A stretch of DNA of 10,580 bases, taken from contig JAMQCK010001230.1 in NCBI GenBank assembly GCA_024196135.1, forward strand, positions 1-10,580. The letters are read 5' to 3'. Below the pieces are notes generated by a model. The model saw nothing but the letters and a program-made list of their open reading frames with translations, made no database searches and was not told the origin of the DNA. How positions within the stretch are numbered: the first letter of the stretch is position 1; each line of letters starts with the position of its first letter. Shown piece by piece: positions 1 to 9,456 of the stretch. Position numbers and translations under genes: made by a program. The DNA comes from Pleurotus ostreatus/Saccharomyces cerevisiae fusant. Its lineage: Eukaryota; Opisthokonta.

Positions 1-463
1 AGTGGTCTGTCAGATGAAGACTCCGTTGTACTGCCCGTCAGTACCGTGACGCCGTACCTCGATACCGCTCTGGCAGCTCTGGGACTGCACACGGAGGCCC
101 GGACATCCTTCATCACGTACGTCGCGCCTTCAGAGTCATCGCCATATACTGACTGTATCGATCAGATATTGGCTTCCTTCCATGCTTAAGCATGAGCACG
201 TCGCTCTCCGCTTCGTAGAGCAGGCCGCGTACGAACGTGCTGCGCCTCTTGATGTTACTCCTGCGCCCGATGTTGTCACGCGGGTCTTCATGCTCTTTAA
301 GGGCGTGGCAGCCGCAGAGCTGACCGCCTGGCCTGCAGCGCAGCTACGTGCGAAGGAACCTGCGCTTAGGTGGCAGGATATGGTTGGGGTGCAGCTAGCT
401 AAGACGCTGGACACGAGCCTCTTCCGAGTCATCGAATGGGGAGGGATGGAAGTGTTGCATTGA
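1..463 (+). CDS. Conserved fungal protein of unknown function, 3' part
   Basis: This is the last 137 residues of a gene that begins before the window. Exons are 1-116 and 166-463, with the stop TGA at 461-463. The 49 nt intron 117-165 starts GTACGT, has a branch-like ACTGAC near 148-153 and ends ATCAG. Splicing turns an interrupted frame into a smooth sequence across the junction, ITYWLPSMLKHEHVALRF. The motifs YLDTALAALGLHTEARTSF, ITYWLPSMLKHEHVALRF and PDVVTRVFMLFKGV resemble a family of conserved fungal proteins that I recall as having no assigned function. The tail ends in VIEWGGMEVLH. No membrane segment or catalytic motif is visible in the part present. The F-box gene starts only 162 bases downstream on the same strand. 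The exon model is well supported; the role is unknown. Confidence 0.75.
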
Positions 464-625
464 ATTGTTTTTTGAAGGAGCACATGTATTCTTTGCTTCT
501 ATCTAGCTTATTTCTAATATTCTATACACCATCTGCTATTGCTTCCCTATTGCTTTCTCTCATGCCTCTCGTGATCATCACAGGAGATCATATCCTGCCA
601 AAATGGGCAGGAGCTTTCGAGGACA

Positions 626-3438
626 ATGGACGGGCTTGTTGCCGGCGTCCATGATCTCGACACCGGGTTGTTTTCCGCTGTGATGTGCCCGCTATCCCCC
701 GCCGTTGCCAGTCAAGTCGCGAACCACCGAAGATGCTGCTCGCAGGATCAAGAGCGCATCGGGCTGCAGCGCCTCCCGTACGATGTCCTCCTCCACATAG
801 CATCCTTCCTTGATGTCGGAGGGCTCACGAGTCTCGGATTGGTGCGTGACAGCCTTGCATGCATGCGCACCCCGGGCACCTGCTCATATGATCCCCTCAG
901 ACATGCCAGCCCCTGCACAACTTCTGCTCGACGCGCCCGGTGTACCGCCGATTCGCAAACGATCTTCTCCGCCGGTGTCGCGCGCTCCCCCTCAAGGGCT
1001 TCCAGCGCGTATCCGACCTCACGACAAGCCAGCTCATCCGCTCCGTGCAGCAGGCGGCGCACTACGAGTCTGCGTGGCGCGTGCGCGGGCCTCGACCCAT
1101 TGGTGGCGGCCGCGCTTCCTCCCCCGCGGCGGCGGCGCTCAATTTGCGCGGCGAGCGCGCGTGGTTCACCGTCGTGTCGACGCCCCCCGGCGAGGAGATC
1201 GACTGGCTGTCCCCGATCACTTCTAGCTACACTCTATGCGCCACGAAGAGCGGCAAGGTCGTCTGTTGGGATGTACGCTCCGACACGTGCCTCGCGGAAT
1301 GGATCCCTGAGGAGAAGTGGGAGCTGTGGAAGTGTCGCGTCGAGTTCGAGCAGCAGAGCGTGTACTTCACGATGGCGAGGCTGTTATCGGGAACGTGAGT
1401 AGCCGCCAGCACATCCTGGATCGCCACTGACATCGCGTAGGCACGAGGACGATCGAGTAATGGAGTTCATTCTCATGCGCCTCGACTTTTCCGAGGCTCC
1501 CTCTGGAGATCCCACTGTCCCTCCAGCATTCCGACACGTTTCCAAGTTCCGGACGATGGGCGTGGTCATGAATGTCTTCTGTGCGTCCCATACTTCCCTC
1601 CGTGATCGGTACACTCATACTACTCAGTGCTCGATCCCCCCGGCCGCCTCCTCTCTGCCTTCATATACATCGCACGGACAAACAACATCGGCCTCTACGT
1701 GATCTTGGACTGGGACAAGGAAGAATACGTCTTCATCGACACCGGCATCGAATGCGTGCGTCCCATCTGCATCCTTATCGTCCATCTGCATAACTGACAC
1801 TCCCCGCAGGACATGTCCTCGAATTGGTCCTGTATCCTCTTCGAACGCAACGTCGTCATCCACTCAGAAGACAGCGATACCGCCTACCAGCACTTCTACC
1901 CTATATCCCTCCTGCAAACCCACAGCCGCCACATGTCTTCGACCCCACAGGTCATCGGCGACCTCAAGCCCGCCTTGACCATCTCCAAGAAGTTCACCTT
2001 CCCTGCTCCCGACTTCTTCGCCGAGCCTCCAACAACATCGGTCACCTCACCCCCTCCAGCCACGTCCCCGCTTCTGCCGACTTCTCCCCTACTCTCCAAC
2101 GCCTCGCTATCCCCGCTCTCAATCGCCCATCACCTCCCGGCTGTGTCCGCGATGCCGATGTTCGCGCTAGTAGATTTGGGCTCGCAGTCAGCCGACCTGG
2201 GCGCACAGCTTACTAGCTTGGGCGGCCTATCGATGTCTGCCCCCCTTCCGCCTAACATCGACCTGATTTCGCAGGTCGAGCCGCCGTCACCGCATGACTT
2301 GCTAGACCTGGACTTCGACCTGAATTCCGCGCATTCGGTCGTCTACGACGAAGCGACCGAACGTGATGAGGATGAAGATCCGCCCGATATCAACCCTTCG
2401 CAAGTACAGGTTGAAGCACCCGAAACGGACGATGCGCATCCTGCTGAGGACTTGCAGCTCTCCGATCCATCTAATGACCAACCTCCGCCACATTCCACCT
2501 CCGCCTCCCGCCATCGGCGCGCTCACAACCCTTTCCCCTTTCCACATTGGTATCCCGAGTCCGTCCACTTCGTACGGCAATGGTGGCCCAGCGTTCCGGG
2601 AATCCCACGTGTGAGCTGTACGGTGTGCTTGCTTGTCTCGCAGGATATGTACGGCCGTGCCCGCTTCGTGCTCGCGCAGCACTACTTCCGCGTCCCGATG
2701 TGCCCGGTGCGACTGGCGGGCCCTCGAGACAGCGACGACGAAGAAGAGCAGCCGACAGACGCAGGCGCCGACGCCGGCCTCTCCGCAACATCGAGCAGAA
2801 CGGAGGCCGTGAAGGCTGCGGAGCGCCGAAAACGAGCTGTGGCGAACTGGCGTCCGCGTCAGGGTGAAGTGGATCCTGACGCCGGGAAGACAGGCCAGCG
2901 GGAAGAGGGCGAGGACGCGCCAATGCAGATGTGGTACGTCAGCAGCCCATTCGACGTCGTCTGCGTCGCCGAGAGCGACGACGAGACGCAGCTGCCGGGC
3001 TCCGAGCGCCAGCGGCCGCTCGTCGCGGTCGACTTCGGGCATGCGGTCTGGCTGGAGTACATCGAACCGGAGAAGGAGGTGCAGGTGCACGACGAGGAGG
3101 CCCTCGATGCGGAGATAGATGCAGACTTGGAAGCTGCTGCTGCCATCTTCCAAGACGACGTCGACAATGCTCCTGAGGACCCCGCTGGCGTCGAGCCGCC
3201 GATAGGTCCTGTGGGCGGCCTTGAGGCAAAGCGCTTGCGCTTTGTCACGTTCCCCCTCTTCGATGACGGACCCGATGCGAAGGACGATCTGCGCTTAGCT
3301 GAGGGCCAAGTGCGCACACTCGAAGTGCCGAAGGAACTCGACCTGAACGACGTCGAGACGATCAACATAGACCAGAGCCAGGGCGCGGTCGTGCTGAGCG
3401 TGCGGGAGGGCAAGATTTTCATCTTGTGTTATGAGTAG
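626..3438 (+). CDS. F-box protein with propeller-like region and acidic tail
   Basis: Exons by eye are 626-841, 901-1394, 1441-1580, 1628-1755 and 1810-3438, giving 868 residues. Introns are 46-59 nt with GTGCGT or GTGAGT donors, and two contain CTGAC branch sites. An F-box lies at about residues 48-96: LQRLPYDVLLHIASFLD, then LTSLGLTCQPLHNFC across intron 1. F-box proteins bind Skp1 and present substrates to SCF ubiquitin ligases (family knowledge). Residues about 170-390 contain blade-like strands such as GKVVCWDVRSDTCLAEW, suggesting a degenerate WD-type propeller (inference). Residues about 399-424 are Pro/Ser-rich. Two acidic, probably disordered stretches follow, near 505-560 and 633-645. 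Hydrophobic blocks resume towards the end, FDVVCVAES and VVLSVREGKIFILCYE. The start at 626 has A at -3 and G at +4; an in-frame ATG at 683 is the alternative and keeps the F-box. The substrate is unknown. Confidence 0.82.
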
Positions 3439-3686
3439 ACGCTTCTACCTATCTCCTCTTCTCTACTCGCTTTGCTCTGATTAGCTATATATGCCATGAC
3501 CCTCATGATACCACTACGCGCTCGCGGCTTCAATACCGTGACGGACCAGGGCTTCATAGATTACGGAAGAACATTGTATCGTGCTCAGCATCTGATGATC
3601 ACCTGTGACTGCTTGCCGACGCTTAGCTTCTGGCTGGGATTGGATTGCCCAACAACAGCCTAACAAAGATGGTGACCGCTTTTGTT

Positions 3687-3706
3687 TGTGACTGGATGTG
3701 ACGGTT
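3687..3706 (+). promoter_or_regulatory. TGTGAC pair in the first MYND promoter
   Basis: TGTGAC occurs at 3687-3692 and again at 3697-3702, the second inside ATGTGACGGTT. It lies about 135-150 bases before the start codon. A close match sits at a similar distance upstream of the paralogue, at 5922-5942. Conservation between duplicated genes suggests a binding site, but this is inference and no factor is named. Confidence 0.3.
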
Positions 3707-3766
3707 GCATTCTCTAAGACCGACATTGCCACGGCCCACGGACCTGACATACACGTGCATTCATGG

Positions 3767-3773
3767 TATAAAA
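3767..3773 (+). promoter_or_regulatory. TATA box of the first MYND gene
   Basis: TATAAAA lies 73 bases upstream of the start codon at 3840 and is followed by a CT-rich leader. The distance allows transcription to begin about 30 bases downstream and leaves a short 5' leader. The second copy has no equally clear TATA box. Confidence 0.55.
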
Positions 3774-3839
3774 GAGCCACCCCGGAGTTCGCTTTGCTCT
3801 GAAACTCGCTTCCATTTCCCCCCCCTTCAATCTGCACCC

Positions 3840-5688
3840 ATGGAAGCCATCTCAACGATCAACGCCTTGACCGACCCCATCGACGACTTTAGCTCAAGCT
3901 ATGCAGTGGCGCGCGTGCATCATCACCTTCGGTCGATGCTGCGGTCCGGGGAAGTCTCTTTCGAATTCTTGAACAGAGACCCGTTTCTGCTGGACAGCGA
4001 ATTCTCGAATCTGGCCTCTGCAACCGTCCGCCGGGCGATCTGCTACCTCAAAGCACTTGGCAACATTCTCATCCCTCACTTCAACCTCGGGGACGCGCCA
4101 CTGAAACCGCTAATGGTACCACACATTCGTGCGATCTGGGAACACCTCATCGAGTGGCTCGACTATCTGCATCCCATGCGTCACGTCGGTACTACGCGAA
4201 TGGCCAATGTCCCCGTCGCTGCCGTCGCCTGCGCTCTTCATGGCCTAATGTCGCTCAAGACCGAGCTGTTCGACCTCTTCCAACAAACACCACTGGTCTA
4301 CCAGCTTACGTTCGACCTATGGGTGAAGATTGACCGATACTGCGAGTACCCGCGTACGCTCGAAACGGATAAGCGTCTTCAGACGCTGCTCATGTCGATC
4401 AGACCAGCCCTTCTCGCCCCGGGCGTGACAAGACCTGAATACGGAAAGCCCACATGTCTCGATCCCCTCGCCCAGAAAATGGCCCTCTCAACGACAGGAA
4501 ACCGACCGCGGAAGTTCTACCGCCGTGCCATTCATCTCGTCGCTACCTTGGAAAGGGCCAGTCCGCCGAACACTCTGCTCAGCGGGCAAGCTGATACGAC
4601 GATCGGCTCTGCGACGAACAACCAAATGTCGCTGCTGGCGATCATGATTGGCACGCTGCTGCCTACACCCCGCTTCGCTCGCGACGTCGTTCTGACCATG
4701 GTGGATACCTTTCGCCGCCTGATGAAGCGCCAGAGAGCATTGGAATGCGCAGAGCTGGCCGCGCACGTACTCTGGGCGATGTGGCGCACCGCTGGCGATC
4801 GCCGGTCTCTCATGTGGGCGCTAAAGGCCAAAGTCTTTGATCTGCTCGTCGTGCTAGTCCACAGAGATCCAGAAAACCGGTCACTGAGGATAGTGTGCGA
4901 TTGGCTTATGGTGCAGGGTATGTATATCAGGGTCCTGAGGGCGCTCATACCCCGCGGCTTCACGACAGTAAGCACGGTCCCGGACATATCGGCATGGTCC
5001 CAAATGCGCAATCTCATAATGTCGATGTCATTTGATAAGTTCTGCTCTGCGCCCATGGTGAGCACGCTATTTGCAACGACTCTGCAGACGAGCTGAACTC
5101 TGCATAGTGTCGCAGACAAAAACCTTCCGTACGCCGCTGCGTATGCCTATGCACGCTGTACTGCTCGAAAGAGTGCCAGGAGGCCGACTGGCCTCGGCAT
5201 CGGCCGCGCTGCAAGTCAATTCGCGCGGTCAACAATTATGGTGCGTGTTTCGAGCGCGATTCGCCGACCACGCTGACTCGTGCCACCGCTTAGACGCACT
5301 CCGCAAGATCGGGCCCGAGATCACAACACTCGACATCCGCTTCCAAGTCCTCTGCTCTCGCTCAATCATCCGCGACCACGCTCCCGCCATCGTCAAGTGG
5401 ATCCTGGAACGAAAAGACAGAAACTCGTATGGCTTCGTCGTCACTATTGACTGCGTTGCACTACCACCCAGGCCCAAGTATACGCTTCGCAAGAAGGGCG
5501 CACGTGTGGCTAGGATAATTGTCCTGGCGGAGGTACCGGGCATAGCCCATGATTTCTACAAGACGCCACATACGCTCGTCGCGTGCCCGGGCGTACCGCT
5601 GCGATGGCCACTGGACGGATACGTGCCGACAGACGATGGATGGATGAATCCTGCCGGAGACTGGAGAAGCGACGCATGGGCAGACTGA
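3840..5688 (+). CDS. MYND zinc-finger protein, tandem copy 1
   Basis: Exons are 3840-5057, 5108-5240 and 5294-5688, giving 581 residues. The introns are 50 and 53 nt; the second has a clear GCTGAC branch site. Residues 1-400 are a probably helical domain that I cannot name, with landmarks DPFLLD, DYLHP, YQLTFDLW and DRYC. A MYND finger at 402-441 is completed by splicing: ligands C402, C407, C417, C419, C425, C429, H437 and C441, including YCSKECQEADWPRHRPRC. MYND fingers usually bind proline-containing partner peptides (family knowledge). About 130 residues follow the finger and end in DGWMNPAGDWRSDAWAD. All three parts align with the next gene, which has introns at the same places and in the same phases. 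ATG 3840 is chosen because the TATA box and leader lie just upstream and it aligns with the paralogue's start. No SET domain or signal peptide is seen. The biological role is unknown. Confidence 0.82.
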
Positions 5689-6045
5689 ACGAGCTTTCCG
5701 AATCACCTGATTATTTTTCGCACTCGAGTTTGGCTCACAAAGCTGGCTCGAGACCGAGTTACCTATCTTAGATCTCAGATGTCGTGCTGGACATTGTAAT
5801 TTACCACTTATCTGTTACTCTTAGTGAGATTTCCATATTCACGAGCTGATCATGTTTTCCAATATGTCGCTTGTCGTATGCACTCAAGCACACAAAGACC
5901 TTGACCACAAAAACCTCGTGGTGTGACATGAATGTGATGGTTCGGTTGTACGACCACGAGTCGGTCACATGATCACATAACGCTGACTAGCACCTTCGTT
6001 TCTCTCTCCCACCATCATTGCCACTCGTTTCATCCTCCAGACAAG
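5689..6045. other. Region between the MYND paralogues; promoter of copy 2
   Basis: This 357-base spacer holds the 3' end of copy 1 and the promoter of copy 2. The left half is AT-rich with no reading frame of note. A cluster of short repeats lies at 5915-5978. The last 50 bases before the start are pyrimidine-rich, as is common in fungal leaders. I see no canonical TATA box and no gene. Confidence 0.6.
5915..5978. repeat. Cluster of short inverted repeats upstream of MYND copy 2
   Basis: Three pairs of inverted words fall within 64 bases: CTCGTGGT at 5915-5922 with ACCACGAG at 5953-5960; TGTGAC at 5922-5927 with GTCACA at 5964-5969; and ATGTGAT at 5932-5938 with ATCACAT at 5972-5978. The arms interleave, so they do not make one simple hairpin and fit paired protein-binding sites better. 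The left part, 5922-5942, also matches the element upstream of copy 1. A regulatory role is inference. Confidence 0.3.
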
Positions 6046-7932
6046 ATGCCGGATAGATTCGATGCTTTCATCCTCTTGACGGATGTCATTGACCCCAATA
6101 CACCGACCAACGAGCTCAACGCAGTAATCGAGCAACTTCGCCATTGGTTGCGCAGGGGTCAGGTCTCTTTCGGAGCCCTTTCCGTCGATCCATTCCTGCT
6201 GGACGAGTCACACTGGGACTTGCAAACGCCGACGATTCTCAAGGGAATTCACTCCCTTCAAGCCCTGGGCATCCTCCTCCTCCCGGAATTCAATCGCAGT
6301 GCGCCTCTACGTGCGCTTGTGGCCGGCCATGTGCGCAACCTGTGGCCTTCCTTGGTTGCCTGGGTCGACTATTTGCATCCCATTCACCACGCGCGAACCA
6401 ACAGACTGGAGAACTGTCCTATTCCTACGCTAGCTAGCGTCTTCCAGGGTCTTTTCTCCATCAAGCACCTTCTGAGCGACCTCTTCGAGACGACACCCCG
6501 GTTGTATCAGCTTCTTTTCGATCTGTGGCTCAAGCTCGACCGCTATTGCGATCTCCCGAAGTCGCTCATCGCGGAGAAGAGGCTATACTTGCTGTTCATG
6601 TCCGTGAATCATGCGCTTCTTGACAATACTGTGCCACCGGCCACCTCAAAGACGACGAAAATCACAAAATTGGACATAGTGGCCAAAGACGCTATATTAT
6701 GGCCAGTCAACTACAGGCCGCGCTCTTTCTTTCACAGTGCCATGCGCGTGCTTGGGCTTGCAGCATGTGCTCTCCCTTCGAATGCCTCGGCAACCACACC
6801 AGGATTCGGAGAGGTCTTTATGAATCACCTTCGCTTGGTGGGTGTGTTAGCGGAGCGCGATATACGTGTGCCCTTCCACTGTCGCAAGACCGTTCTCGCT
6901 ACAGTCTCGCTCCTCCGTCGTCTTATATCCAACGCCGCCGATCTCGACCTCTCTGAGGGGGCTTTGGACATACTCAAGCACATATGGTATTCCTCGGGCA
7001 ACCGTCAATCGTTGCTTTGGGCGTTGCGCGTTGGAGCGTTCGATCTCATCACTTCTCTGCAGGAGAAGCGAAGCCCAGAGCCCGTCATCGAAGTATTGAA
7101 CTGGATCATACAGCAGGGTATGTATCTGAACGTCCTGCGCGCGCTGGTCCCGAACGGGAGATACGTAGGCGCGTATGATCCTCATGGCTGGTTGAATGCG
7201 CGCGCCATAATCATGCGTCAAGCATTTCTCCCCCCTTTCTGCGCCAGCAGCGAAGTGCGTAGCCTCATCTCCTCTCGCCGATGATCACCGCCGCTTACTA
7301 TTGTGAATAGTGCCCGCTCGCTGGATCGTCCGGGCAGCAAGTCAAGCGCTGTGCCTGCCTACTGGTCCGGTATTGTTCTTCCCAATGTCAGAAAGCAGAC
7401 TGGCCTGCGCACCGTACTCTGTGCCACTCGATCCGCGCCAACAGCAACGCAGGTGCGTGCGAATGGAGCCTGCAATCCTCACACTGCTGTACTTATTCTT
7501 CCTCCGAAAGATGTACTACGCCGGCACGCAGACGAGATTTCTCCCATGGATCATCGGTTCATCATCCTATGTGCCCGCTACTATATCAAGAGCGACCTAC
7601 ACACGATGATCTCCGAGATTCAATCCTTCGGTTTCCGCTACGGACATATCTACACCACGCTGCTAGATTTCGCAAGTACGCCCCCTCGTCGTTGCCCAAT
7701 AATATGCATCCCAACGACGGAGGTGGGATTGTCGGACCACCCTGAGATGCGTCCCATATTTATGGTCGCAGCTCGTGTGGCGACTCTAGGCCTCGACGTC
7801 GACAAAAAGGCGCTTACCATTCAGGTTTGCGCAGTTCCTGTCGAGTGGCTGCTGCAGGGCTTCGAACCAATGGCAGCCGGTTGGAAGAACACAAGTGGGG
7901 ACCGGTTATGGGACGATTGGCACTGGAGGTAA
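6046..7932 (+). CDS. MYND zinc-finger protein, tandem copy 2
   Basis: Exons are 6046-7254, 7311-7452 and 7511-7932, giving 590 residues. The introns are 56 and 58 nt; the first has a CTTAC branch site. The protein matches copy 1 from end to end: VSFGALSVDPFLLD, VDYLHP, YQLLFDLWLKLDRYC, SLLWALR, GMYLNVLRALVP. MYND ligands are C399, C404, C417, C419, C425, C429, H437 and C441, including YCSSQCQKADWPAHRTLC. The finger is lost unless both introns are removed. The first intron is phase 0 and the second phase 1 in both copies. The start ATG follows ACAAG, with A at -4 and G at -1. The end is uncertain. A strong GTAAGT donor at 7929 overlaps the TAA stop, and splicing 7929-7980 would give a 593-residue form ending at 7993. 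The role is unknown; the family resemblance supports protein binding through the MYND domain. Confidence 0.82.
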
Positions 7933-7993
7933 GTGTAATTTTTTCATGAAAGGTGTTCGAGGGCTGATCCGTGTTGCCAGTCAGCGCCATTGA

Positions 7994-8726
7994 TATCGCA
8001 TCATAAGTTGGTGCGTTCCACCCAAAAGAGGCCTTCGCTCGATCTAGTCAGCACTTGTTCCCATACATACAAGCTGAATAGCTCCCCGAATCATACGCGT
8101 AAAATATACGAGGGTTCCAAAATCAGATTTGCCGAGCGGCATGCGTCGCCTCCACTACTCGCAGCCCTTTAGCAAAAGACCGGCAGCATCCTCGACAATG
8201 CACACCGACTCGAGGTGGACACAAGCCCGCTCGACGCTCTGACGCACGACGTCTTGGGCAGACGTGGTATTGTTTACGCCCGATGTTCATCCCAAGGAGA
8301 GCCAATGCACCTTCATGGTGAGCCCAATGAAAAAGGGCTCAATGGCCAGCCGGGCTGCCTGACTTACAGCTGTGATAGTGACTACAGTCGCGACCCGCAT
8401 GTCATGCAACGTCCCCACAGTGCCCCTCTGGTGTAGGTCTACTGCGCACGCAAATGCGAGCATCCTATCAGTGAGTACGCGCCGGACCTGAACAGCCTAC
8501 GCGCGCACTCGCCTGGAGGTTCATGGTCCTTGCGACGTGGTGGAATGGCAGCCGGTTGGGCGGTGCGTTCGGATCATGGGATGCCCCTCTGCGCGGACCA
8601 CTATGCATCGTGACGGTCAGGGCATCCTGCCGTTCGTCTGGGGAACAATATCCGGCGTCTTCTTTCTCTTGACTCACGCATGGGAACTTCTTAAAGACGT
8701 TCGATGGACCTTGGATCACGCCCCTT
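7994..8726. other. Convergent intergenic region, no gene assigned
   Basis: This stretch of about 730 bases lies between the 3' ends of the second MYND gene and HRI1, which point towards each other. No frame resembles a family I know. One segment has gene-like signs: a GTGAGC donor at 8318, a CTGAC branch site at 8359-8363 and a TTACAG acceptor ending at 8369. Removing these 52 bases joins open frames running from 8173 to 8491, but without a convincing start codon. A second open frame at 8519-8734 on the plus strand contains a hydrophobic run and overlaps the end of HRI1. It could hold a decayed gene, a noncoding transcript or 3' untranslated sequence. Confidence 0.5.
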
Positions 8727-9456
8727 TCAGCTAAATTCAAGTATCTCCCAGTCCTCACCGGCCCACTCTACCAGCTTCGCGTGCTCGACCGGCAGGAAAT
8801 CCGCTGCAGGTGCGCTCTCCGTCCTACGTAGCATCTCCCACTGTCCGCCTTCATTCAGTCTAGCCTGCCACGCCCAGCATCCCCGCTCATCGCGCCCGAC
8901 CTCTAGGTGCCACCCGCCGACGCGCGCTTTCCATACGCTGCCGTCCCGCCGGCGTACGATGATGGCATCCGGCGCTTCCTCTTCTTGCCAGATCTCTTCG
9001 TACTCAGTCAATGCACCTGTCGATGGGTTGACCATCGCGCCGCGTTCAAGACTGCGCCCGCCAGAGAGGGCTGTAGTCGTTCCACTATCTGATACGGACG
9101 AGGGATCCTGAATGGACGGTGCACTGAGTTCATATATACCCAAGCTTGATAAAAAAGGGGCGTACCAAAGTTCGCGAGTCAATCAAATGCTCGAAGCGGG
9201 CACGGTCGGGGCCATCTATGTGTGTCAATAATGGTGAGCTATCGCACACATCGATTCGATGCGGTCAAGAAGATAGCTTACCAGCATGACGAAACCCTGC
9301 GAAAGCCCAGTCCAAAATACCAGGACCATCCTTGAGAAAGCGCACGTCTACGAAGGCGCCAGTTTCCTTGCCAGATAGCACAATCGTCACCGTAGACTCG
9401 GAAGCCTCATCCGGAAGCCAGCGGATAGATTCTCTGAGCGATAGAAATCCAGGCAT
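8727..9456 (-). CDS. HRI1: HRI1 family protein
   Basis: On the minus strand the exons are 9456-9282, 9215-9166 and 9107-8727, giving 201 residues. The introns are 66 and 58 nt, with GTAAGC and GTACGC donors and TAG and CAG acceptors. The 50 nt middle exon encodes GPDRARFEHLIDSRTL. Recognition rests on landmarks shared in order with yeast Hri1: DWAFAG at 49-54 (yeast EWAFAG), the EYEEIW segment (yeast SFRELW) and the C-terminal WEILEFS (yeast WEVIEY). Yeast Hri1 is a non-essential soluble protein of about 244 residues that interacts with the casein kinase I Hrr25 (established); its biochemical role is unclear. The start at 9456 has G at -3. The same frame stays open up to a stop at 9529-9531 but has no earlier ATG, so the N-terminus may be slightly longer only if an upstream exon exists. 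The stop is TGA at 8729-8727. Confidence 0.85.

Larger units (their letters stand above)
3439..3839. other. Intergenic region and upstream region of the first MYND gene
   Basis: This 401-base gap lies between the F-box stop and the first MYND start. It has an AT-rich, T-rich stretch just after the F-box stop, as expected of a 3' untranslated region. Towards the right it has a TATA-like box at 3767-3773 and a pyrimidine-rich leader with a run of C just before the start codon. A TGTGAC pair lies at 3687-3706. I see no gene here; the open frame on the minus strand has no family resemblance. Confidence 0.6.

Noticed and set aside
626..1402. Unspliced 258-codon reading of the F-box 5' region
   Set aside because: Past 842 the frame becomes Arg/Ser-rich low-complexity sequence. 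Removing the 59 nt intron 842-900 instead restores a normal F-box continuation.
2302..3153. 283-codon open frame on the minus strand
   Set aside because: It lies opposite the large last exon of the F-box gene, has Arg/Leu-rich composition typical of an antisense shadow in GC-rich DNA, and resembles no family.
3705..3839. Upstream in-frame extension of the first MYND protein
   Set aside because: It would include the TATA box and pyrimidine-rich leader, and the second copy has no matching residues.
4532..5119. 195-codon open frame on the minus strand
   Set aside because: It is antisense to the first MYND gene, whose protein is supported by its paralogue; the antisense frame shows no such support.
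5071..5688. Separate gene starting inside the first MYND locus
   Set aside because: Its 5' part is the wrong frame across the MYND finger. Splicing 5241-5293 joins its 3' part to the finger exon, matching the second copy.
7303..7932. Separate 209-codon gene inside the second MYND locus
   Set aside because: The same argument applies: the frame over 7311-7452 lacks the finger, and the intron 7453-7510 joins the tail to the correct frame.
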